DNA from: Solen grandis | Taxonomy: Eukaryota > Mollusca > Bivalvia > Adapedonta > Solenidae | Reading direction: 5' to 3' | DNA length: 64,000 bases | Assembly (NCBI GenBank): GCA_021229015.1 | Contig: CM037780.1 | Coordinates: 64,041,323-64,105,322 of the forward strand | In this document: positions 11,331 to 23,210 of the stretch, piece after piece | How positions within the stretch are numbered: the first letter of the stretch is position 1 | Layout of the letters: each line of letters begins with the position of its first letter | Program-made: the position numbers and the translations under genes | The notes under the pieces: model-generated | Told to the model about the DNA's origin: nothing | The model's database searches: none | What the model saw: the letters and a program-made list of their open reading frames with translations, nothing else

Positions 11331-12296
11331 CCGGAGGCGGTCGAATATTGGCATGATCCTCTCAGTCTGTCCGTCCGTCCATCCGTATATTGTGGCGGCA
11401 CCGGCACTCTTGTTCATCATCGAGTGATGAATCAGTTCCGATTGCCGTTTCTGTTTTCAGTGCATCTGAATCTTGTGGTTCTAGGTGCAACATAATAAGT
11501 GACGCCAGTAATTATATGTTTTATAGGTATATCTAAATATGTTTTTGTCCATTCTAGTGGAACACAGCTGCTTTCCATTGCCCATATCTCCTGACACTCA
11601 TTTGAACTTAGAACAATCTCGCATCTTTTTCCGGATGATTGTACCAAAATTATAGAACCACTGCATGCAGATGATAGCTGAAAAAATGCGAGAAAAATAA
11701 TTTTAAATTCCGCATTTTTCGCCTATTTTCCTGTGATTTTATAGTAGAAATAAGGAAAAAAATGCAGAATAAATTACGACAAAGTAAAAGTAAAATCTGT
11801 CGTTTTATGGTTTTTTTTTTTTTTTTTTTGACTGTGAATGGCTGGAAAAAAAATGCGATGTTCCTAACAGAATTCTGTAGAAAACGTTTACCAACCTGAA
11901 TAAATAATTTGAACAGTGCAGTACATACATTTCATGAACTTTCATTTAATATAGAATAAAAAAGAAATGTTAAATGTTCTATAACGTTAAAAACAAATAC
12001 AATCATGTAAATGGATGTACATAGATAAAGACAAAAGGCCAAAATACATTAACACTGAAATACAATCGCAGCGACGGTAAACTACAAAACAATAAATACT
12101 ACTACTAATACAACTACTAATACTACTACTTTTAATTTACAATAGAATTTAGTGTTTCTGTTAGCGTTTGAAACAACCAACACGTCCTGGTCCCGTGTTC
12201 TCGGAAATTTAATGTAAGATTGAGTATCATACTCAAATCCCTATTGTAACTAATTGACAAAGTTTGAGTCTGAGTAAGAAAATCATACATGAGTGC
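11331..12296. other. No gene seen; SINE tail fragment near 12045-12090
   Basis: The stretch near 12050 (ctgaaatacaatcgcagcga and following) matches the shared 3' tail of the window's SINEs. The rest is AT-rich, with a T run at 11811-11829 and an imperfect ACT repeat near 12098-12130. A minus-strand frame at 11432-11647 has no recognisable features. Confidence 0.4.
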
Positions 12297-13927
12297 AATA
12301 AAACCTTGCTATTACGACCACCATTGGTTCCGGAGAAAAGTGGTCTTAATAGCGAGGTGGTTTTTATAGTGAAGTTAACCAATATAACCAAACAGTACTG
12401 CTATGAAATAAGTTTTAGGATCTTGCACTATAATCTAGTTTGTTTGTATTATTACTATTAACCATATACATTGTTTGATTATTTAAAATTACAAATGTTT
12501 ATAATAGAAATATAAACACTTAAAAGACATCTCAAAACTGAATTTGAATTTCCAAAAAATGGTGCAAGTTTAATTTGTGTCCTCTGATTTTGCCATATTT
12601 TTATGACTATAGAATTACAATACTGTACCTCTATTTAATAGTTTATCTTAATAACTGCACTGTACATTTACTGATGTGAACTATGAAAAATAAATTGCTG
12701 GCTCACATAATCATCCAGCTAAGACATTCAATTCTCAAGTAGAAATCTCATTAAAGACAACCAACAAGTTTTATCTCATAATCATTATCCACATCTTCAC
12801 ACCGGACACTGTGGTCACACATGTTCTAGTTTTACAGTTGAGAAGCAGGTTGATGAGGCACCCAGTGTTTTTTTACAGTTTCATAACATAATACACAAAC
12901 ATCTTCTTCTTTAGGTTATCTACATTCCTTCATTACTTAGAGGCTGAATAAAAAATTTAAAATTTCTGTGATTTGGTTATTTACAGGTACCAATGTTCAG
13001 ACAGGAAATTTGAGATTTACAGTGTTACTTTACAGTTTTATACAATATTTTGGACTTTCTTATTACTAGTGGTTGAGATGAGAATAGGCATGGTTAGAAT
13101 GACTTTAAAGGACTCAATAGTGTTATTTTGTTCTGAAGAAGCCGGTCACATATTCCACTGTGTGACAGTTCTTGGAAAAAATGAAAAATTATAAGAATCT
13201 TTAGGTGTTTGATTGTTGGGTTAAACATCCCACCAACAGTATTTCAGTCATTTGGAGACGATGTCTACTTGAGATAGATATAGTGCTGCCACACTGCAGT
13301 ATTATGCCGTAGACATGTGGCATGATACCACACCCAGTCACATTATCCTGACACCCGGCCAACCAGTCCTGCAACTACCCTTATATGCTGAGCGCCAAGC
13401 AAGGGAACTATAGAAGTACATTTTTTTACGACTTTGGTATGTCGCGGCCGGGGATCGAACCCATAGCCTCCCGTTCCCGAATCTTTAGATGTACTAATAT
13501 GTCTTAAAGTGCGAAGATGGCTACCATGGCCTTGTCTTATTCTAGAAGTATTAGGTATAAATAATTGGGATCACTATATATGACAACAAGATTATGTACA
13601 ATTTTGAAAAACATTATCAGACGAGCTCTAGTTCTATTAGCTTCTAAGGGTGGTCAATTTATTTGTTAAACAACACGTTCCATTGTGTCCATAAAATAAA
13701 CCGTGTTACGTCACCTCTACATTGTAGAATGCAACACGCTGTCTGATATTTGGTAATCTTGAGGTATTTTGCCCACTTGAGGTGGTCTTAACAGTGGGAT
13801 AGCAAGATGGTCATAATTCCGAGGTGGCCTTAAGTTCTGCTTAAAACTAGTTGCTTCCAAAAATGAGTGATCTTAATAGCGAGGTGGTCTTAGTTCCGAT
13901 GTGGCCTTAAAGTGAGATTTTACTGTA
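12297..13927. mobile_element. Non-autonomous Tigger/pogo-like element
   Basis: The left end aaaaccttgctattacgacc followed by gtggtcttaatagcgaggtgg (12299-12360) is mirrored, in inverse orientation, by gatcttaatagcgaggtggt and aagtgagattttactgta at 13868-13927. The ends therefore read CAGTAAAACCTT... as in Tigger/pogo (Tc1/mariner superfamily, TA target). No transposase is present. It carries an internal SINE at about 13205-13482. Confidence 0.5.
13205..13482 (-). mobile_element. tRNA-derived SINE (minus), inside the Tigger-like element
   Basis: Plus-strand landmarks are agtatttcagtcatttggag, gtagacatgtggcatgatac and a reversed B box in ccggggatcgaacccatagc. The same family occurs at 32900, 58010 and 60160. 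Confidence 0.65.
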
Positions 13928-14044
13928 CCATTTTAATTTCGCGATCACGGGACGAGATGTTTTGTTTTGATTAATATAGTATAAGAAAATTAGTCATAAA
14001 ATGACTCATTTCGTCAACTGATATCATACACTTACACACAACAG

Positions 14045-14238
14045 GTATCCGGCCGGATCTCCCTAAGCTGCCTGATCATGACGTGGTCCCGAGACCCTTT
14101 CCAGCCACACCCAGGTTCATCATGGTCACGTGGGGCAAGAACCCCAGATACTGCACCTGTGGTGATCCTACCCACGCCCACGTGCTATATGAAATGGAGC
14201 ACAAGTTAAGCTGGATCAGGAAAGGTAGACGGAGGTAA
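14045..14238 (+). CDS. Orphan coding exon, possibly terminal, of an unidentified protein
   Basis: After an acceptor (cacttacacacaacag|GT) one frame is open for 63 codons to TAA at 14236-14238. The peptide has a protein-like composition: RPDLPKLPDHDVVPRPFP near the start, then FIMVTWGKNPRYCTCGDPTH with a C-x-C pair and histidines, and a basic end. The other two frames contain stops. A weak donor (gtagac at 14225) could instead make this an internal exon of 180 bases. Base composition is clearly richer in G+C than the surroundings. No upstream partner exon was recognised, and the family is unknown. Confidence 0.4.
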
Positions 14239-14315
14239 TCTCATTCTCAAAACTATAAAAATATATATTCCATGGTAAAATTCAGGTTTTTATATACATG
14301 TAAATATATATATAC

Positions 14316-14499
14316 CCTCGTATTGGTATATTAATAGCACGAAACTGTATCAGGCAGAAATCCATGTCATTCCATTGTATCATTTCGGTTGTCTTCCCCA
14401 CACTGTATCCAGTAAAGACATTGCGATTCTCTTTGTCCCCGCTGTACTCGAACCTCATTGTGTCCATTAGATCGACAAACTGTCCTCCAGAGTCCCCCA
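14316..14499 (-). CDS. Orphan coding exon on the minus strand, unidentified
   Basis: The minus strand shows an acceptor ctaagtag|TG and a donor CGAGG|gtatat bounding 184 bases with one open frame of 60 codons. The peptide reads DSGGQFVDLMDTMRFEYSGD, then NVFTGYSVGKTTEMIQWNDM and a hydrophobic strand-like end FCLIQFRAINIP. This resembles part of an extracellular beta-sandwich, but no family is assigned. It faces the plus-strand exon ending at 14238, and no other exon of the same gene was recognised with confidence. It may be a relic. Confidence 0.35.
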
Positions 14500-15765
14500 C
14501 TACTTAGCCATGGAAACAAAAATGATTTCGGTTTTTACAAATAGGGGACATAATTTATGGGCTAAACTAAATATGAATATTACTATTTAAAGTAACATTT
14601 ACTTTTTAGAATACTCTTGCAATTTAGAAATATCTTCATATAATTAGACAGTGGCTAGAAAGGATTGCGGTTTTGGACTGTTCAGAGAAAAGCAGGCTAT
14701 TGTCCTTACAGAAGGAACTACCCCATTGCTAATCAGTGGAATGCTGTTTTATGAATTATTTCACATTATGGAAAATATAAATACGTCACGTCTACAATGT
14801 ACCACTTGAGCCATTTCACGAACCAAACACAGGAGATGTCTCCGCGAAACTACACTATGATACTACAAGGCCAATTGAAGCACAGAATTAAAATCACAAC
14901 CAATAATGAACAAGACCTGCAAAACATAACAGCTAACAAAGAAGCAATAAATCCAGCAAGCTGTCTTGAGCAACTTCTTAAATCAAAGTTCAATAACTAC
15001 AACAAAACAGCCCAAAATTAAACAATCTAAAAACAAACCTACTATAATGAGAAGAAAACCAAATCACAACCCGATGAGTACATCGCAGGCAGACATTTTT
15101 TCCTATATATAAAACTTAATTCATATTGGAAAAAGTTTTTTTTTCTCTCTGAGCAGTGATTATATCGACCATTAATTAATTAATTAATTCAAGCTGCTCT
15201 CTTAACTAGGGATTATTATCAGGTATTGAGCATTAGTTTTTCAAGATCTTGCATGTGCTTAATTCGTCTTCAGTACTGGTCAACACAGGAACATAGAATG
15301 ACAATATCTTATTGGTAATAAATGACTGGTTATATTCCTAATTCGTATAAAGCCACAATACACTGAACAAACACCGACTAAAATTATACTACCCTAGTGT
15401 CCTGTGGCGAAATAGTAAAAATGATACTTTGTACCTGGTGTCTGCAGCTTTAATCAGTACTCACATTTACAGGCCTTCATCAAATGTGTCACATTCAGCC
15501 CCCTAAACAACCATTGCCTGAAAATTTTGCAAAAATAATGTCACAAAGTTGATGTTTACTTTGTCACAGAAATAGGATTATGCTTAAACATAGAAAAACT
15601 TGCACTTAAAAAGGTTTTAAATGTAGATTTTTTTGGTAGTATTGTTATACAGCAAACAGCAAACACTGCTATCGGGTTTTTAAGGAATGTGTAGCTAGTC
15701 AGAATGTTTCGAAGTAAACTTGGTCAATGCGTGTTTTTTCTGCTTATTTTCAGAGTGTGATTTAG
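14500..15765. other. No gene supported
   Basis: AT-rich sequence. A 74-codon plus-strand frame at 14797-15021 is rich in N, Q, K and T, as expected from composition alone, and has no splice context. A short (TAAT)n tract lies near 15172-15188. Confidence 0.45.
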
Positions 15766-17301
15766 CGATTTACCTGATTATCAGTGAGTCCAGTAGATGG
15801 TCAGATACAGCTTTAACTAACAATCTTCATACATGTTGGGTTCTAGCTGAGACCGTCTTTGTAGAGCAAGCAGGATTACTACTATGAATAAAACATACAT
15901 AAATAAAATTGGGAAACAAAATGAAATTCTTGGTTAGAATAAATAATTCGATTATTTAAGAACCATTGTTTTCTAAATGTCGGCTTACGTGAAAATCAGT
16001 AATGACCGGTGCATATAAAGAAATGCAGCCAATCAATGTTCAGAGAAAAAACACAAAAGGAACTAAGTCGCATATTGCAAAAGGATTTTTTGTGTTAAAA
16101 GAATTAGTTTACATAATAAAGGTAAACGTGTCAATTTCAAACGCCAGATGGTAGAATGAATACAATCATGGGGCCAAAACTATCATCTGGTTTTAATGCA
16201 ATATCTTTTATATGTAGCCCTTAGCCGAGGTTTGTCCAATAGATGGTCCAAATAACCGTATCACACATCTGCAGCGTATCCAGTGCATTTTCCTATAGGT
16301 TAAGGTCTAGCTGAGACCGTCTTTATCGTTTCACGAAGACCACCACTAGAAATAGAAAATGGGTTTAAAATGAAGTTCGGTGTTAATCTTAATAAATTTA
16401 ATTGATTGATTAACATTTTTGTAATTTCATTTTAGCAGAAAATCAAACAGTAGCATGGGTTTATGTCTCAAGATTTTGTTACTATATAAAGTAATGTAAA
16501 TAAAAATATGTAGCCTTTGGGTTTTATGTGTCCATTAGAAGATTTATGTGACCTAATCAGCCATCAACTTAGTATCCAGGACAACCTTTAAATAAAGCCG
16601 TGTCCAGGTCAAATGACTGTGTAAAGTAAACCAATCTGACTACATCAAACATTTACACATGTTTTATTTAAATATGTTGTTTGATCTCTATAATCTAAAT
16701 AATGGTTCTATGTTTACACCGGCCATGTGTTTTCATTTTTCTTTCCAATACACAGTGTTGCAAGTAATGACAGGTTAATGTAGTCATTGCCCAATACATA
16801 GATATATATACCGTTCTCAGTCACCCACAACTTCAGGACAACTTTCAATGTCTTTTTAGGCCATCTTTGTATGTAACGAAGATCTCTATAGAAACAGAAA
16901 ATGGATCTTTAAAAAAGGAGTTAAAAAATGAAAATTGGGGATAATTTAAATTAGATATTTAATCAGAGAATCATTTTACTGTTCCTCTTAATTTTAACCT
17001 TTTAGGTCTGAAAATACAGCATTAAGTAAAGACTACCAACGATATTTAAAATCTTTAGATATAGCCCAACTACTATTTATGTGGGTTTAAAAGCATAAGC
17101 CTTATCTAGTAGAAGGTCCATGTGCACTTTTAAAAGATCTATAGCGTATCCAGGAAACCCTTCATATGAATCTTACAAGTCAGGATCATTTAATGATGAC
17201 CATTTCTAAAAAAAATGGACAAAAAGAAGTTTGATAGTTACTTAATATCTATAATAATAGAAAAAAATGTAATTTTATGATAAGCTTAAAATCAAACAGT
17301 A

Positions 17302-17304
<3 letters not shown>

Positions 17305-17342
<38 letters not shown>
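17305..17342. repeat. (TA)n microsatellite
   Basis: Uninterrupted tatata run. Confidence 0.95.
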
Positions 17343-17345
<3 letters not shown>

Positions 17346-17364
17346 GATTCTTATGAGATGTGTA

Positions 17365-17616
17365 TCAATGCGTATATTCCTGATTATAATGAATATCAAT
17401 AATGTTGTGTTTATTTTTAATGTGTCCAATACGTTTATGTGCCTTTATAAAACCTTTTAATAAGGTCGTGCTAGGCCAGGGTGTCCTGAGGCAATGATAT
17501 CCACGTCTAGAAATAGACAAGGACTGGCCCAAGACATTTTTCTGAATGATGGGCAGTAAGAAGTTAGCTGTGCATATGGCATAGTATTGAGCCCGAACAC
17601 TTGTTGGAAGTTTCAA
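17365..17616 (-). pseudogene. Open frame in one unit of the decayed array
   Basis: This unit keeps an 83-codon minus-strand frame containing YHCLRTPWPSTTLLKGFIKA. Its middle aligns loosely with CLSLRLTCRKTFVKAVLNT from the unit near 18200. It shows what a less damaged copy would encode if the minus strand is the coding one. No domain is recognised. Confidence 0.25.
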
Positions 17617-18544
17617 TCTCCTTGCATGGAAAACATTAACTATTCCAAGTTTCAGGAGTATCTGACCTTCTTAATTAACAAAAAAATCACTTAAAAAGGG
17701 TCATCACCGTTCTGTAAAAGTCCAATCTCGGGATACTTCAACTTAAAATTACAGGTTCATGTAACTGCCAAAAGCTTTTAGGGTTATCTGTCCTCTTGAA
17801 ATGGTTTCCTGTTTAAAAGAACACGTATTCCAAGTTTGACGTGAATTTGTTTTCGGGGAAAAACTAGCTGAGGCAGTATTTGTCGTTTATCGATGAACAC
17901 TACTAGAATATAAAATGGGAGCAAAAACAGGGGTTTTAAATGATTATTTCGGAAGATAAAGATTTTGCTTTTCTAAATTAGAAGCTGAAAATCTAACATA
18001 AGCATAGGTACACAGCATAGAGCAAACACTATCATCGGGTTTTGATACACGAAATGATGTTTTTGTATTAACAAAGATTGTGAGTGTATAATGAATTATA
18101 TTCTTATCATTAATTGTGAACATGGGAAAATAAACATATGTATCCTTTACCTAGAGTTTGTCCAATTGTGTATTCAGGACAGCCTTCACAAAAGTTTTTC
18201 TACACGTCAGGCGCAAGCTGAGGCAATTTTTATGCATAATGAGACCTTTACATAAAACAGAAAGTGGATGTTTAAAAATGACGGACAAATTCAAACTTCA
18301 GTGTTAGTTTTAACTAGAACTCTCTCAATAGCGCTTTGATAGTCATCTTCACTTGTCTACTGATAGGTGAGGCATTTTATTAACATTCATTCAACTTTTA
18401 TTTACAAATGCATAAGTCCTACCGTAGTAGGAAACATTAGCAGCACAAAAACATATAGATATATAAAGTACAAATAAATGCAATGGAAAACGGCTGTTGG
18501 GATTATTGATTATACTGGAATCTATAATCTTTATATGTATTAAG

Positions 18545-18965
18545 CCTGCTCTCTCTCACTCTCACTCTCTCTCTCTCTCTCCCTCTCTCTCATAGAGTCT
18601 CTCCTCGCTATTTCTATTTCTAAATTGCACATGAGCTTTTCTAACAGAGTATTTATCAGACATAATAACATTAACAATTTAAGTACATGTATTATATATG
18701 CTCCCCCCCCCTCTCTCTCTCTCTCTTTCTGACACATAGAGTCTTTTCCTCATTCTTTCTATTTCTGAGTTGCATATGAGCTTTTCAAACAGAGTATTTA
18801 TCATACACAATAACATTAACAATTGTAGTTCATGTAACTATCTCTCTCTCTCTCTCTCAAACACACACATAAAGTCTCTCCCTCGCTCTTTCTATTACGA
18901 GCTTTTCAAACAGAGTATTTATCATTACACAGTAACGTTAACAATTGTCTCTCTCTCTCTTGTTC
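18545..18965. repeat. Three tandem units carrying (CT)n tracts
   Basis: Each unit has a ctctct run, then 'catagagtctctcc', then 'gagcttttcaaacagagtat' and 'ataacattaacaattg'. Copies begin near 18547, 18710 and 18839, and a partial (CT)n follows at 18945. Confidence 0.8.
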
Positions 18966-19274
18966 GTGATCTGGTTATGTAAATAAATAGAACATGTATT
19001 ACAAAAATAACTTAAAAACAGAAAATAAACAGAAAAGAAACACTGATGACAATATGTGTTATTTACAGCATGAATCCTGATTATTCCTTTTATAAGGTTA
19101 TACACATGTAATGACTCTCAATACTCTCAATATATATTTCAAAAAGGATCCTACTGCAGTCTTTAATATAAGAACGACTTGTTATGTGACTTTTACACTC
19201 TTGATTTGCCTAAACCCTGCGAAAACGAAAGTGGTTTAGCCAAATCACATGCTTAAAGTTGATGATCAATATGT

Positions 19275-19500
19275 AAACACACACCACACACACATCACAC
19301 ACATATACACATACATAAACACACATATTATATATATATATATATAATATATATATATATATACATACACACATATATATACACAACATATATACACATA
19401 CATACACATACATACATACACACATACATACACACATATACACATATACATACACATACACATACATACATATATTATATATATAATATAATATATATAA
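19275..19500. repeat. (CA)n/(TA)n/(CATA)n low-complexity tract
   Basis: Dense acacac, atatat and catacata sequence. Minus-strand frames rich in MCVYVY are artefacts of the repeat. It adjoins the 3' end of the retrotransposon relic and may partly represent its tail. Confidence 0.9.
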
Positions 19501-19532
19501 TATATTATTTATTATATACTTGTTATATTATA

Positions 19533-20775
19533 TCAAAATTGTTTCAGAAATGCCTTCAGCTTTTTAAAATTTATTTTTTTGAAGAATTTAACTATGGCTG
19601 AACATAGTATACTAAACCTTTTGAGTTTTATAACGTTTTCAGATTTAATTAATTCGATAAGTTTTATCATATTTGGGCGTTTATAAATTGCCATATCTAA
19701 ATATTTTTTTCTTTGTTCATGAAAAATTGGACATTTAAATAAGTAGTGGAATTCATCTCCTTGGTCTCTGCATTGTATGCATTTACGTTCAGCACTGGGT
19801 ATGTTTTTGCCAACGTCCGGTTTCAATAGGTAAATTGTGGTTTCTTGTAATAAATGCAATACTATTTTTACTTTGGTACGACAGTAGTTTATTGATATAA
19901 GGGCTTCGGATAAAAGATATTTTGATGTATTTATATAAGTATGTGTCAGATGTTTGGCTTAATTCTGAGTGCCATTGCTGTATAAACATATCTTTAAGTT
20001 TCTGGTAGGAAGACTTGATGAGCCACTTACTATAAGGAAAATTTTGGCTATTCCAGATACCGGAAAATCCTAATGAGCATAGATTATTTTTAACACTATC
20101 TAGCCAAGCTGATTTGATTTTGTTTTGTGAGTATAGCTGGTATAATGTTAAATAAACTTTTGCAGATAATTTTGTTGTCTTATTATCTTTGATATTTTCA
20201 ATCATACGTGACCAATAAGCTATTACTCTGTTTTTTATACTAACCATTAGTGGTGTAATACCGGTTTCACCATAAACCATATATGAGGGTGTGGATTTCT
20301 TTAGATTAAATATATATTTGTAAAATTTTAATTGTATTTTTTCTAACATGTTTATATTACCATAGCCCCATATTTCACTGCCATATAGTAAAATTGGTTT
20401 AATAGTTTTTTCGAAGAGGTCAATTTGTAGGTCGAAAGGTACATTGTGTGATTTTATTTTTTTGAGCAAAGAGAACATGGCTTTAGTTGCTTGTTCGGCA
20501 ATATGAATTTTAGTTTTATGGAACGAGCCAGTTTTCGTAAAATAAATACCAAGGTATTTATATTCATCTACAAATTCTAAAGTAGTATCTCCAATATTGA
20601 ACTTTTGAGGCTTTTTTGAGTTCCCTTTACTGAATCGCATGACTTTTGTTTTACTGTATTGATATTTAGTTTCCACGTGTCGCAATAATGTTTAAATTCA
20701 TTTAATGCATTTTGTAGGTCTGTTTCATTGTCACTGAAGATTATAGTATCATCCGCATAAAGGAGAATAAAAAGC
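19533..20775 (-). pseudogene. 5'-truncated non-LTR retrotransposon: reverse transcriptase C-terminal part
   Basis: Read on the minus strand from about 20775, the sequence opens with LFILLYADDTIIFSDN, the catalytic YADD palm motif. It continues through MRFSKGN and EYKYLGIYFTKTG, then LYGSEIWGYGNI, all typical of the thumb and connection region of non-LTR reverse transcriptases. NHNLPIETGRWQ and a CX2CX7HX4C zinc knuckle (CIQC...HYLFKC) follow, then a basic tail ending at 19533. Two frameshifts are visible: one near 20655 (before KTKVMRF) and one near 19810 (between GRWQ and IPSAERKC). The copy is truncated at its 5' end, lacking the endonuclease and most of the fingers. It is inserted in the exon-like array. 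Confidence 0.85.
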
Positions 20776-21980
20776 TTTAGATATATGTGACAACAACAGT
20801 GAACTTCATGTAATGGGACGTGATAAGTGATTCCTATGCATTCCTCTCATGATTATTTAAATAATTTTATTTTTAATTAATAGCTGAAATCGTGAGAATA
20901 CTGTATGGCCCTACCTTTGGGTAGTACTAAAACATGTGTGGGTAATTTACCATGAAAAGTGACGGAAATGATAAATATACGTAGCTTTTATTCATCCTTT
21001 GATAAACAGAAGTTCCATGTGCCTTTCTTGGTTATCCACTGCGTATTCAGGAACATTCATATATTTCATCTTACAGGTGTAACAGTGTGAAACTTTCACC
21101 CGCTGTTACTTTACGCTTTCTCCCTTTGTTTCTCTTCTTTCACTTTTCTTCTTCGCACTGGGGAATTAGCGAAGACTGTAGACAGCTTAATATTATCTTC
21201 TTTATTTTACCTAATTCAACTTATACTACACATATACTATATATACAATAATGATATTCTGTCTAACGATGTTTCACACGCGGTTCCGTATGTCTAACTG
21301 ACTTTCTCACATGCAACCAAATCATGCTCAAAGTGACACGGATAACTGAGCAGATAATTAGTATATAAACGACTGGTTCTTAAAATAACGTGTCACAAAT
21401 ACAATCATATAATCAAAAGAAAACTGTTAGAAAACAAGATTAAGGATATCTAAAGGAGAAAGAAAGTACAATGTTACGAAAGGTGAATTAAGCAAATAAA
21501 CATCAAGCTATGTTATAACGTCTATAGAATTTTTCATAACCAATGGTCTAACCTAAGTTTTAAATTAAGAAATTATGTATCAAACTACAACGCACACTTA
21601 ATTATTGATATCTGGAAGTTATTAAATATTAAATACTTTAAATATAGAATACTGTAATATTTTGCCTTGTGACACAGGTCACTGTTTAGCAGACGCAGAC
21701 GCAGATAGTGTCGGATATTGACCTAGAAATTGAAAACGTATTTCCCCTTGCTTTTCTAATTGTGAGGAGGTGCTAATTATAAAAATAACGGTTTCCGGTC
21801 TTGTGTTAATGGAAAAGGAGATTTTTTTGGTATGGGTATTATTGCAGGGCAGACTAAAGACATTTTAGGGTCAAAGTATGTGTTGTAAAATTTTACACAT
21901 AAACGCTGAATATAAATAGAGATAAAATTTCAAAAATTGATACTTTCTGTTTTGGTCGAGTATATACTGTGATGAAACTT
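20776..21980. other. No gene seen apart from one decayed array unit
   Basis: AT-rich. The unit near 20985-21090 belongs to the decayed array. Nothing else is supported. Confidence 0.4.
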
Positions 21981-22557
21981 TGATATATATGCTAGCCCTT
22001 ACCCTTAGTTCGTCCAGTAGAAATTAATTGAGCTGTTCTCAGTCATAGTCAGGACAGCTATCAAACTGGCCAGGGTCTAGTTCTTGTCGTCTTCATCGTG
22101 CAACAAGAAGTTCTAATAGCAATAGTAAATAGACGTTTGGGAGCAAACGAATTTCGTTACTTCTAAATGTGATGAAGTATGTGTGTAAGACAAACATTGA
22201 CATCCTAGAAATATTCAATGGATCTTGAGGAAAAAAAAGTTTTAGCTAATTATTATTGAAAAAATATTCACTATTTTCTAAATTTCTACATGTGGCTGAA
22301 AAGTGGACAGTAGTAGTATAGCATAGATATTACCGCCGTGCTTCATAGGCGATGCCGTTTGTATCGTGAACTAGAAAATAGTGTTTAAAAGCTGGGGAAC
22401 TGAAATGAAAATAAAACTTAACCGAAATGAAACTTTAATAAGAAGCTGAAAGTCACATCGTTTGTATTTACACTAAGTACCACGGATGAAATCATTGGTT
22501 ATTCTTTCTGACCCTAAATATATACGTTAACACGTTCGATATGTGAATCTGTTAATA

Positions 22558-22690
22558 ATGAAGAGCGGCGATGTCCAGTGTTATCATACTTAATCTAAGG
22601 GTTGTGGGTTCGAACCCGTCAAGGGCAAGGACATCATAACATCAGGTGAAAAGTACTGGTCCAACACACGGACATTTGTAAGTATTAGTC
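22558..22690 (+). mobile_element. tRNA-derived SINE
   Basis: A tRNA-like B box (gttgtgggttcgaacccgtc) is preceded by a degenerate A box and followed by 'aagggcaaggacatcataac'. The same family occurs at 22970 and 32150. Confidence 0.6.
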
Positions 22691-22969
22691 GTAAGAGTTA
22701 AAAGTTATAATTATTATCATTATTATTATTTTGCTATGCATATAAATGAAATGAGAAAAATATATATGCCCATTTCAGTCGCCCACTGCGTATCCACGAC
22801 AACCGAACATACATTCTTCCCGCGTCAGGTACTGGCTGAACCGTTTTTATTGGGTATAGATGACTTCTACTAAAATTAAAATGGACATTATAAAAATGGG
22901 TACACAAAGTTCGTAGTTAATCTAAATGATTTAAACACTGTCCATATGAACTTGGATATCTGTTTAAAA

Positions 22970-23095
22970 TGAAGGGCGCAGTGGGCCATTGTTAACATAT
23001 CTGACTGAAGATCCGACAATTGTGGGTTCGAACCCCTATGCAGGCAAGGACATTTTATGACCTTCCCAAGCGCAGAAACTTTCGAAAAGATTAGT
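22970..23095 (+). mobile_element. tRNA-derived SINE
   Basis: Contains gggcgcagtgggccattgtt, the B box gtgggttcgaacccctatgc and the family tail 'gcaaggacattttatgacct'. It lies between two units of the decayed array. Confidence 0.6.
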
Positions 23096-23210
23096 TATAA
23101 ATATACGACCTAAAGCATGTGTGCCCTGAAGAAAATCCACGTGCCCATCTCAGTTACCCACTGCGTATCCAGGACAACCCGATCTCTACAAGAAATAGAA
23201 AATATCGATG

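Larger units (their letters stand above)
15770..23210. repeat. Decayed tandem array of exon-like units (about a dozen copies)
   Basis: Diverged copies of one module lie near 15780, 16220, 16510, 16815, 17100, 17420, 17865, 18140, 20985, 21995, 22765 and 23125. Shared plus-strand landmarks are gtttgtccagtagatggtcc, cactgcgtatccaggacaac, ggtctagctgagaccgtctt and ctagaaatagaaaatgg. Each is followed by a less conserved tail. Read on the minus strand, the unit starts after an acceptor-like tttctatttctag. Read on the plus strand, copies share LAETVFIV-like text. Both readings are broken by stops in most copies, so coding orientation is unresolved. The array is interrupted by simple repeats, the LINE relic at 19533-20775 and two SINEs. 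Confidence 0.55.

Noticed and set aside
14797..15021. 74-codon plus-strand frame
   Set aside because: Asn/Gln/Lys/Thr-rich as expected from local base composition, with no motif or splice signals.
19210..19467. Two overlapping Tyr/Val/Cys/Met-rich frames
   Set aside because: They translate (CATA)n and (CA)n simple sequence.
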